From: Asterias rubens
Taxonomy: Eukaryota; Echinodermata; Asteroidea; Forcipulatida; Asteriidae
Direction: 5' to 3'
Assembly (NCBI RefSeq): GCF_902459465.1
Contig: NC_047068.1
Coordinates: 19,181,195-19,245,194 of the forward strand
Length of the DNA: 64,000 nt
This document shows positions 49,001 through 58,300 of this stretch, in pieces. The notes under the pieces are model-generated. The model worked only from the letters and a program-made list of their open reading frames with translations, had not been told where the DNA came from and ran no database searches. Position numbers and translations under genes: made by a program. Every line of letters starts with the position of its first letter. Within the stretch, counting starts at the first letter, position 1.

Positions 49001-51598
49001 TCTACAATGCTAACGAACTCGGTCCGGATGCTCCGTATGAATACAACCCAGCCGTTGATGCGTCTATTGCTAACATGTTTGCTGCGGCCGGGTTCCGATT
49101 CGGGCACACCGAGGTACCAGACACAATAATACGAGCCGGAACAAAATACCGTGCCTCGAACATACCACCGATTCAAATGAGTGAAGCATTCTTCAATGCT
49201 TCGTATATATTTGATGAATCAATACCTGATGGTGCGGTAGATTCTATCTTGAGAGGAATGACAATTCAAGAATTGGATTTGGTTGATGGACATCTGACGT
49301 CAGCAATTATTGACAACCTGTTTGGAGATCCGGATGCGACAGGGTAATTTGGTTCATGTGCTTAAGTCCTTGCATATTAAGCTATAATTTTCAAATGTGG
49401 ACAAGCATGTTTTCTTAATATTCAAGCATGGTGCTATGATTCAAGTCAACGTACGCAATTTGAGGCTTTAATTACAGTACAAGTCCAATAGTTCATAAAC
49501 AAGTCCAAATGCGCATGATCGGCGCGCAAATGACTCGGGGGGATCCGAATTCAAGCAACACAAGCCACCATCATGGTGCACTTCTTGAAGCATTGCGGCA
49601 CACAACTATAAACCTAGCATTTCATATACAGAATGACGTCACTCTTACCAGCTTGGTTTATTCTGTAACTGTACTCAGTTTCCCAAGATGCGTTGCGGTA
49701 TATATTTTTAGATGGCGTTGGTGCGGATTGGATTCGGGAAACATGACAAAGGTGTTTAAAATAACGATAGGGCCTTTCATACCATGCATGCAGGTTTTTC
49801 GCTGTATTTTAAGCAATACTTTAACTGTTTTTGGTGTCGTGATGTAATCCGAAACTTTGGAACACTTGGTGGCAGCAGACTAATTATTGTATTAAATATC
49901 ACGAGTAGTTTACCGGGGCTAAGCTAACTAGAGTGAAGATTTTTTGAGCAAGCGTATTCTGAGGGTGCGTACATTACAGAGAACAATGAATTTGCCTAGT
50001 AAAGCTGCTGCAACCACCATAGAGCTATAGCTCTTATTATAGCACCCACATAGCACCCCAAAAACTTCCCCATTGAATCAACCGGCGACTTTATCCTTTG
50101 ACCTTTTCAGTGATGGACTTGACCTTGCAGCGCTGAATATTCAACGAGGGCGTGAGCATGGCTTGCCAAGCTACGCTGTGATCAGGGAGGAGTTTTGTGG
50201 AGCAAGCGCCATCAACGATTACTCTGACTTAACTGACATTGGTGGAGCTAACCTCGATAAGCTTAAACAAGTCTACGGGTAAGTAGTGACGTGTGTTGGA
50301 TTCGTGTACTAAAAAAAACACAGAAAGAGCTATTTATAGTGCATAAACTTGTGTAAGTCCATTCCTTTTGAATCTTCCCAATGCAGAGATAATGGTGTAC
50401 GAGACATCGATGCTTTCGCTGGTCTGATCCTTGAAGACCATCTTCCGAATGCTCTGGTGGGCCCAACCTTGGCTTGCATATTCGCGGACCAATTCAAACG
50501 ACTCAAATTCGGAGACCGTTTCTTCTACAAAAACTCTGATCAGTTTACAGTAGGTATGTAAAAAAGATTGTTCCATATTTTTTCCATTGTTTTTTTAAAT
50601 TAATTATCGCAACCATTAAGCCCGGTTCATACTTCCTGCGAATGCGAATGCGAAGCGAATCTTGACGTCACAAATTCGCAACGAACAATTCGCAGCAGTT
50701 GCCCTCTGCTCTGCTCCCTTGCGAATAATCGCTGCGAAAGGAGGGTGTGACATCAAATTCACGTCAAATTCGCTTCGCATTCGCATTCGCAGGAAGTATG
50801 AACCGGGCTTTAGTTACAATTTATTGTAATAAAGAGTTGAGATTTATACAACACTAAAAATTATTGATAAATTAACGATGTGATGGCGCCCTCATTGGTC
50901 AGAGAGAACCATTAAGGTTTTTAGAAAGAGGATGCTTGGGAACTTAACAGACAAAGGCATTTCATCACCATGTGACTTCCCTACAAACATGTACAACCAA
51001 TCCTATCAATGGACCTTATGCATTGACGTCATCCAGCCGCCATCTTAGAGGAAAAACGGTGACTTAACAATCGAGACGAACACACAGATTTGTACGCGCG
51101 GCGCACAGTATTGGCCAATGAACAACCTCCTTTTGACCTCTAGGTGAGGGCGCCCTACTGAAATGACGTCATGTGCGTAAGGTCTATACATTAACGCCTG
51201 AAAAAGTACTTGAGGTACCAAGGGTGCCATCTTGCCACTCTTATTCCAATAGCACTTTAAATTCCACACAACCAAAACTGACTTGACAGAGTTGACAGAC
51301 TATCAGTCCATCATAGCGGAGATACCAAGACTGCCATATTATTACCACCCCCATTCCCAACTTTAAGTATAATAATACCGTCCAAACTTACTTTATGCGC
51401 ACAAATTCTGCATTGTCACAAATATAAATCGTCACCCAATTACTACGAATAATTAAATTTCCGTTTGTCTACAGATGAAATTGAAGAGATTCAAAAAGCA
51501 ACCTTCGCAAGATTGATGTGTGATAACGTGGAAGGGGTTACGAAAATCCAACCATTTGTCTTCGTGGCACCTAAGAACTTTCAGACGAAAGAAAGACG
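43082..51598 (+). CDS. Secreted animal heme peroxidase A (last exon uncertain)
   Basis: Exons: 43082-43101, 43600-43748, 45141-45279, 45804-45997, 47647-47820, 48246-48464, 48671-49343, 50111-50278, 50387-50553, 51475-51598; 675 codons before the final exon. The start gives a signal peptide ([19 protein letters not shown]) then a dibasic site (QKR) and a propeptide-like region. The MPO/peroxidasin-type domain shows the distal TDHD (Asp215, His216), the calcium loop [13 protein letters not shown], Arg343 and Glu346 in [18 protein letters not shown], the proximal His444 (FRFGH), and Asn532 in [12 protein letters not shown]. The position of MPO's Met243 is Gln347, so the sulfonium heme link is not expected. 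The paired cysteines after the proximal region (Cys552 and the one in LACIFADQF) are kept. The enzyme should use peroxide to oxidise halides or organic substrates outside the cell. The exact type (ovoperoxidase, immune, other) cannot be told. Confidence 0.93.
43194..43581. mobile_element. MITE family A in peroxidase A intron 1
   Basis: Left end TTAAGGCACTGTTGGACAC and right end AGTGTCCAGCGCCTTTAA. The right terminus lies only 18 bp upstream of the exon-2 acceptor (43599), so the element supplies sequence adjoining the polypyrimidine tract. Confidence 0.85.
43920..43991 (-). tRNA. tRNA-like gene, anticodon position GTT (Asn), possibly pseudo
   Basis: Read on the minus strand: acceptor GGCTAGA pairs fully with TCTAGTC (one G-T), D stem GCTC/GAGC, an A box TAGCTCAGTTGG and a perfect B box GGTTCAAATCC. 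Anticodon stem CCGGC/TCCGG has a mismatch at its base near the loop, and the loop ACGTTAA puts GTT at 34-36 but has C instead of the usual U at position 33. This favours a tRNA pseudogene or SINE head over a functional Asn tRNA. It lies in peroxidase A intron 2, antisense. Confidence 0.6.
44569..44953. mobile_element. MITE family A in peroxidase A intron 2
   Basis: Starts TTTAAAGGTAGTGAACACTA and ends TAGTGTCCAATGTCTTTAAA, with the 'tttcgagacctcaga' hairpin in the middle. Confidence 0.85.
45298..45650 (+). mobile_element. tRNA-Leu-derived SINE, copy 2
   Basis: Head 'gtggtgaccgagcggttaag' followed by a body homologous to 24889-25254 ('cgtgtaacgcatgtaaaa', 'gttcaccctgatgttcctgg', 'gtgacggatatgcgcgct'). 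The head has lost its B-box part. It begins about 19 bp after exon 3 of peroxidase A, in intron 3. Confidence 0.8.
46086..46473. mobile_element. MITE family A in peroxidase A intron 4 (first of two)
   Basis: TTTAAAGACACTGGACAC at the left and GTGTCCACTGCCTTTAAA at the right. It lies in the first part of intron 4, and its left end closes the spurious continuation of exon 4's reading frame. Confidence 0.88.
46829..47213. mobile_element. MITE family A in peroxidase A intron 4 (second)
   Basis: TTAAAGGCAGTGGATACTA at the left and AGTGTCCACTGCCTTTAAA at the right. Its right end is immediately joined to a MITE family B copy, possibly a nested or side-by-side insertion at TTAA. Confidence 0.88.
47213..47543. 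mobile_element. MITE family B, copy 2
   Basis: Shares 'gaatagtgaaaaaccgattg', 'tatgacatttcagacagaaa' and the right end CTGTAACGTTCCTTTAAA with 179-524. It ends about 100 bp before peroxidase A exon 5. A weaker relative of its left part is seen inverted at about 55610-55720. Confidence 0.75.
50619..50809. mobile_element. 191-bp MITE with TTA target duplication (PIF/Harbinger-like)
   Basis: Ends AGCCCGGTTCATACTTCCTG and CAGGAAGTATGAACCGGGCT are perfect inverted repeats that extend about 40 bp with 'cgaatgcgaatgcgaagcg'. TTA flanks both sides (50616-50618, 50810-50812), the target typical of Harbinger elements. It occupies peroxidase A intron 9. Confidence 0.88.
51011..51187. mobile_element. 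Short TIR element ('tagaccttatgc' family), copy 2
   Basis: Almost identical to 5714-5838 ('cgccatcttagaggaaaaac', 'cctccttttgacctctaggt') with an extra ~55 bp in the middle ('cgagacgaacacacag'). Ends are inverted. Also in peroxidase A intron 9. Confidence 0.8.
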
Positions 51599-51826
51599 GT
51601 AAGAAATGGATAGTGTAGTTAAAATATTCATTTGAAGTTTATACTTCTTGTTTTCAATCGTATACACGCTAAGCGCCAGTGCCCAATTAAAAAAAACTAT
51701 GTATGCACACAAAATAATATGTTAAGCAGAGAAAAATATTGCTTAATAGCAGCAACTGGTTACCAGCCAACTACCGTTTTGCTTTTAGCATATAAATCTC
51801 ATGAGAAGTATCTTTTGCTTAAACAG

Positions 51827-52181
51827 CTTTATGGATGTAGGAAATGGTGTCACTGCAAACCATATTGATTGTACTGCCACATTGCAATGTTTTGAATCGT
51901 ATGTACTATCTCTCCAGTCTGATACCCTACGTTTATCAATTTGTTCTGAAGTGATGACGTCAGATGTTTGGCGTCCTGACTACTCAAAACGATACACCCG
52001 CGAATACAGTGCTAACCATTTCTTATTCTGGTCTTTCAAAAGGTATAACTCGTTCCACGAGTACAGCAAGTCTGGTGACTGGCCCCATACAAGATCCACA
52101 ATCCTGAATGGATTAAACAACCATCGAAAATCCTGCTCAAACACAAATTTCATTCCCAAACTTGATATCAATAGATTCTAA
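51827..52181 (+). CDS. Candidate last exon of peroxidase A
   Basis: Exon 10 ends in phase CG|N, so a last exon starting with one codon base is needed. An acceptor at 51826/51827 (ttgcttaaacag) continues in frame for 117 residues to a stop at 52179-52181 and includes IDCTATLQC, faintly like the cysteine-containing C-terminus of this family. The acceptor itself lies at the end of a 'gcttaa(c)agctttatg' foldback repeat. Alternatives: acceptor 51917/51918, which adds only RLIPYVYQFVLK and stops at 51954, or 51840/51841, which stops by 51869. I cannot choose confidently. Confidence 0.35.
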
Positions 52182-53274
52182 AACTATAATTATGCAAATG
52201 TGTACTTTTGGGACGCTTGGTGGCAGCATACTTACCATGTAAAGCGTAGTTGGTAGTGTGCGCAAGCTAAAACTTACGTAAACAATGGAAGTTTACCTGG
52301 TGAGTCTGCCGCCACCTAGCGTCCCAACGTCTCCCATAGGCCATGCCTTATATTATTGTAATCGTTTCCGAAAAATTAATGTAAGACTTACAAATCGATG
52401 TCAAAACAAAGTTGTTCCCAGAACAAGGGGCAAATTAATGGAGGTGCTACGGCTATGCACAACGATGCTTACCGGAGTAAGGTGTTAAATTTGCATCGGG
52501 GATAAAGAATACTATTTGGCTTTCTTCATACAAATACACCTGTGTGATGAAGCATGATATGATCATTTTTCAAAAGTTTAAAAATAATATTTCCACTGGA
52601 GGTACTGAATTTACTTTTCTCATCCACCCAGTTACCTCATTCACCCAGAATGTTGACTGACACTCATTCGCTCAAACTCTGTTTGGTGTGCAATCACTCT
52701 ACGTCAACAATAATTGTACACATAGTATCAATGCCACGTGGCATGCCCCTAACCAATGAGAAAGTTTAAAATTGCGAGTATGGAACAACTCAAATTTGAA
52801 ATATACTCACAATTCTCATGGTTTCTTAAAGTTGTTTGGGTATTGGTCTGGTTGACAGTAGTCAGTTGATCATTTGAAGAATAAAACACAAACTGATGAA
52901 GAAAAAAACATACAAAGCGCAATGTAAAATTTGGTCATATTAATTGCTCGGTTTGCACTGAGCTGCAACCCTAAGCCATCCGTTTTGTCAGATTCTTTAT
53001 CAAACTGATTGTCCAATTTAGAGAAAACAAAGTCGACGGGCTTTACAAGCTCCAGAACTTCACAAACTAGTCCAAAACCACACATACAACGCCCTATATG
53101 GTACCACCAAGAAAGGGTATAAAGGCAGTTCAGCAATAGACATGACTGCTATGACGAAGCTCCTATATATAGCTTAGGTGTAGAAGTAAAACAGAACTTA
53201 AAATAATCACTGATAAATAAAGAGAAGTTTTGCTCAGCATAAAAACAGGAGTGTAAAATATGTTTTATTTATCA

Positions 53275-53405
53275 AGGGGCCGATTTCACGAAACTTTACG
53301 CAACTGCGTAAGTCCACTTGCGCAACGTTTATGGCGCAAGTTGCTCCATAAACGTTGCGCAAGTGGACTTACGCAGTTGCGTAAAGTTTCGTGAAATCGG
53401 CCCCT
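53275..53405. repeat. Perfect 60-bp-arm hairpin
   Basis: The arms 53275-53334 and 53346-53405 are exact reverse complements around an 11-base loop (cgcaagttgct). The ends read AGGGGCCGATTTCACGAAAC. The absence of any mismatch means a very recent origin or strong homogenisation. Confidence 0.97.
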
Positions 53406-53429
53406 GGTGTCATAAGACTGTCCCTCCGG

Positions 53430-53570
53430 TCGATTTCACAAAGAGTTAGGACTATAGTCCTTATGATTAGTTCTATCTAGGAGATACTAAAAGACCAAGG
53501 AGAATATTTCGTCCTAACTCGAGATAAGACTAGTCTAATAGCTATTTGTGAAATCCAACCCTGGAGATTT
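53430..53570. repeat. Foldback repeat 'gatttcacaaagagttagga'
   Basis: 'ggtcgatttcacaaagagtt' at the left matches 'tttgtgaaatccaacc' inverted at the right; 'gttaggactatagtcc' pairs with 'cctaactcg'. Closest relative is 31606-31750 in the MAP2K4 palindrome. Confidence 0.7.
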
Positions 53571-54344
53571 TGTCTCCCATAATGGCGAAGTAATAAGCGC
53601 TGGATGAGGTTGATTCAAAGAGGGCGCTATCGGAAATGTTTTTGTACACAGTTTGCCGTATGGGGAAGGGGATGGACACATTATCTCCGGGGGAAAGACC
53701 CTCCTGCCACAATGACAAATTTGGTCTAACTCGGTTTTAAACCAGTATCACAAAGTGTAGATAATATATTTTGTGATACTTAAGACCGTCCGTACAAAAC
53801 ACTGGCAACTGCTTCAAGACAAGAGCCAGTTTAATCATCATAACTCCACAAAATTATTTCTACCGTGGTTATGGTCGACTAAGGTCGGAATGTGAATGAC
53901 GGTAACTGCCCCCCCCCCCCTAACAAATGCGCAACATTGTTCGATACATAGCCTCTACACCCGAGTGTCTTTGATCCCCGCTTGTCTTTGATCCCTGCTT
54001 GCCTGACACCCCCCCCCCCCCCCAGTTAAAATGTCTGCGTCTGTCCGGTGATTGACAGGCTCAGTATAACACTGGTTTACACTGGTTTACGATCTCATTG
54101 GCTAAATGTTGTCCGGATTAGTCCATTAAAATAGACCAGGGATCAGCAATACACTTTAGGAAAAATAACAACAGGAGAACGAAAAACAGCCCAAAGTAAA
54201 TTTCACCGATGCTCCCATGTCAAATAATAAGAATGTGTGTACATGTAAATGCATTAAATTTGAGTATTGTCGAACAAAACAGTCTTCCTTTTCCAAATTC
54301 GCTCTTCAAGCCCGCCTTGATTTGAGTTCCCGTTTTTGTATTAG

Positions 54345-54790
54345 TTGCCGGTGTCGCATGCAGTTATGTTCTCTATGCAATACTATCCGGAGGACAGTAT
54401 TGCATATGCAATAATGTCCGCCGGACGGTTTTTCATATGCAATCGTGTCCACCCGGACGCTGCTGCATGATGCAATTGTGTCCGCCCGGACACATTTGCA
54501 TATGCAGTTGTGTCCGCCCCCGTGCAAAACCGTCCTTGCGGTAAATTAAACGCCCTTGGTCGGCGGAACACGTTCGTCATTTTTTAACAAGATAAAGTTC
54601 ATGTCATGATTGACATGGAAAATGCTCTGCAATCATAAAATACGTGAGTTCATGCTGCATAATACATGACATATACATGCACGCTCGCTCACGCGCGCAC
54701 ATACATGTACAGTCATGTACATGTCCGCCAGATGGTTTTTGCATAGCCCCGGACACAATTGCACATGCAAAAGTGTCCGGAGCGGCAATA
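54345..54790. repeat. Cluster of GTCCGCCCGGAC / TGCATATGCA motifs
   Basis: A ~33-bp degenerate unit combines two palindromic motifs, TTGCATATGCAAT and GTCCGCCCGGAC. About five units are at 54360-54525 and two looser ones at 54715-54790. ORFs read through it on both strands because of the symmetry. Confidence 0.7.
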
Positions 54791-55353
54791 TTGCTTGGCG
54801 GACAAAATTACATCTGACACCGGTATAGGGCGCCCAACATCGCGCCGACTCGTAAGTGTTTGGCAAGTCTACGAAACTGGGTCGAAACCATTATTATATA
54901 GAGTTGTTATATAATTTTGTGGTCGCAACAGTTCGTTTTGACCCAGATGTTTGTGTGATACAGTCATCTCTTCTCCAGTAATTCGTATTGCGATCGGCAA
55001 CTACGTTAGCAAAACGAACGTCACAAACCAAGACTAATGCTCTCACTCAATTCAGTCAGACTATGTACGCTAATCTCCAAAGTCGTTACCAGTATTCGTT
55101 ATTGGAAAAAACAACATCTGGTGAAAAATCGAATACAAATCGAAACGATGTTCTAATTTTAATAAGAGCAAACACTAATCCAAGGTTTACGCATTATAAC
55201 ATTCACAACGATGGCATAATAATTGTCACTTTATTACTGATAACACAGTGGCGACGTCACAAACTCAGAGTTAAAATCTGGCACTTCAAATCTTATTTGT
55301 GATTGTGTGGTCTGTTGCTGAATTGAGTTCGCACTATTTCAACTCGGTGCAAG

Positions 55354-58300
55354 ATGAGATTGTTAGGGTAAGATTTTGCGCGTTTTTTGGAACATAATTA
55401 TATATAATATTATTGTAAATAAACCATGCTCAAAAGGTTTGGTCTTTTCGCTTTCAATGATAACAGTAGAGCTTAAACTTCCACAAGTTTGTCGTTTTAT
55501 GTGTTTATGTTGAGTCACATCATGTTTGAATACCGAGGGCTACACACCATTATTATACTATCCGAGTTATTTCCAAGTGCCTATTTCAGATTAAGCAAAA
55601 TAAGGGGGAGCTTTGCCGTGAACCAGATGGCCGATCAATCTCAAACTTCTACAGGTTTGTCAGTTTATGTATGTGGTGGACTACATAGCGTGCGTACACT
55701 GCCAACAAATGTTTTGTTAGCAAAAGTATTCCGTTATTAATAAATTAATAAAGAAGTCAGTTAGGGGTAATGCTCGGAGTTGATAGTCGAAATGGAATAA
55801 TGCTTCTCTTTAGGTTGGCGTTATTGGTTTCTTTGGCTGTGACTGCTGCCAGTCTAATCCAAGAAACAGATACTGTTGACAAAGATATTCAGTTGCTGGG
55901 AGAACTTGAAGATCTTCTGAATCGAGATGGCAACATCAAAGCATACTACGAACCCGAAGCAGGTAGGTGATAATCCGTTTCTTGTCTGTTTGTTTGTTTG
56001 TTTGTTTGTTTGTTTGTTTGTTTGTTTGTTTGTTTGTTTGTTTGTTTGTTTGTTTTTTTATTTTTTGGGGGTGTTTTTTTTTGGGTGTATGTTTCGCTGT
56101 TTTGTTTTTAATTTTTTGATTTTTTGATTGAGGGGGTGTTTGTCTGTTTGTTTGTTTGTTTGTTTGTTTGTATGTTTGTTTGTTTATTCGTTTGTTAACT
56201 GCTTGCTTCAGTTTGTATGTGTGTGTTTGTTTGTTTGTTTGTTTGTTTGTTCGTTCGTTTGTTCGTTTGTTTGTTTGTTTGTTCGTTCGTTTGTTCGTTT
56301 GTTTGTTTGTTTGTTTGTTTGTTTGTTTGTTTGTTTATTCGTTTGTTTACTGCTTGCTTCAGTTTGTATGTGTTTGTTTGTTTGTTTGTTTGTTTGTTTG
56401 TTTGTTTGTTTGTTTGTTTGTTTGTTTGTTTGTTTGTTTGTTTGTTTGTTTGTTTGTTTGTTTGTTTGTTTGTTTGTTTGTTTGTTTTTTTTTGGGGGTG
56501 TTTTTTTTTGGGTGTATGTTTCGCTGTTTTGTTTTTAATTTTTTGATTTTTTGATTGAGGGGGTGTTTGTCTGTTTGTTTGTTTGTTTGTTTGTTTGTAT
56601 GTTTGTTTGTTTATTCGTTTGTTAACTGCTTGCTTCAGTTTGTATGTGTGTGTTTGTTTGTTTGTTTGTTTGTTTGTTTGTTCGTTCGTTTGTTCGTTTG
56701 TTTGTTTGTTCGTTCGTTTGTTCGTTTGTTTGTTTGTTTGTTTGTTTGTTTGTTTATTCGTTTGTTTACTGCTTGCTTCAGTTTGTATGTGTTTGTTTGT
56801 TTGTTTGTTTGTTTGTTTGTTTGTTTGTTTGTTTGTTTGTTTGTTTGTTTGTTTGTTTGTTTGTTTGTTTGTTTGTTTGTTTGTTTGTTTGTTTGTTTGT
56901 CATGGTTGGTTTGGTGGGTTTTTTGTGTGTGTTTTTTAATAAAGAGAACTATGATTTTGAACCCAATGGAGAAAGTACAAGGAAGGAAGTTTCAGTTTTA
57001 GATGTGAGAGGAAAACCTTAGGGATATTCTAAGGAAAACCCACACAGTTGGGTAGGGACTGAAAACCAAATCCACTCAGTGCCCCCGGTGGAATTCGAAC
57101 CAGGGACCCAGAGGTGGGGGAACATTGGGGAAGGAACGCAGAGTGCCCGGTTCTATACAGCTACTAATCAAAATAAAATAAAATTCAATTATTTATTCGA
57201 AAATATTTCCTCGGTGAGCATATTTAGAAGATTTTTATTTTATTTTTAAGTTGTTAAAGGATTTGTCTCTTCTTAGATATGTCCTTATACTTATAAATTA
57301 CTTTCTCTGACTATATAAATGTGGTTAAAATGTTTTCAATTAAATGACTAGTCCTATTTGACATAATCATAACAGGGCATGTCTTGCATGAACGCACCGC
57401 GGAGTCACTGCTGCGTCAGTTTAATACAGCCAAGAGATCCCCAGCAGCACTGAGAAGACTCAAGAAACTACGACAACAGCTAACAGCAAGGAATAGTGCA
57501 CTGGCAGCACGGTAAGGAAACAACAACTAGAATTATGACAAATTAATGAGCAAAGACAAATATTGTTGTAATAAAAAGTGACTGACAACAAACTTACACT
57601 GGACGTGTGATGGCAAACCATCCATTCTGTACCTTAAGGGCAGTGGATACTATTGGTAAATATACTTAAAATAATTATTAGCATAAAACCTTACATGGTA
57701 ACGAGTAATTGAGAGCTGTTGATAGTATAACAAATTGTGAGAATAGGCTCCCTCTGAAGTAACGTAGTTTTTGAGAAAGATGTAATTTTGCACTAAAATA
57801 TTCTGGCTAGAAGTCTTGTATTCCTATCTGAAAGCACAGAAATTCGTCCAACAAAGGTGTTTTTTCTTTCTTCATTTTCTCGCAGCTTCGATGACCAATT
57901 GAGCCCAAATTTCCACAGGCTGGTTATTTTATGCTTATGGTGGGATACACAAAGTGAGAACACTGGTCTTTGACAATTACCAATAGTGTACAGTGCCTTT
58001 AACGGTAGATTCGTTACGAATCTACATTCATGACGAATCAACACTTGACTATATACTCGTTACAAACTGAATTAATAGTTCAACAGTGACTGCCTTCAAA
58101 TTGAAAGATAACATGATGTGCAAAACACAGCTGAAACACGTTATTATTTCTGTTTCCCAAAATATTTTGCAATATCTCTAGTAAAAACCTAATTGTAGTC
58201 GATAAAAACATTTATGGTACTCGATAATGTTGCAAGCACTATATGTGATGCTTATACATTTTGCAAAATAGTTATAAATGTGACCAAACGTCATTTTGAC

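Larger units (their letters stand above)
52182..55353. other. Intergenic region between the two peroxidase genes
   Basis: It contains the perfect hairpin at 53275-53405, a foldback at 53430-53570, C-runs at 53909-53920 and 54008-54023, and the GTCCGCC repeat cluster at 54345-54790. Short ORFs such as 52870-53136 (minus) lack any recognisable domain. No further gene is supported. Confidence 0.5.

Noticed and set aside
52870..53136. 88-residue minus-strand ORF between the peroxidases
   Set aside because: No start context, domain or exon partner is visible; it is within the range expected by chance.
54306..54580. Minus-strand ORFs at 54306-54580
   Set aside because: They are produced by the symmetric GTCCGCCCGGAC repeats and are open in two overlapping frames without domain features.
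55927..57021. Several overlapping long ORFs rich in VCLF
   Set aside because: They are translations of the TTTG microsatellite, open in three frames. They have no real coding signal and lie in an intron.
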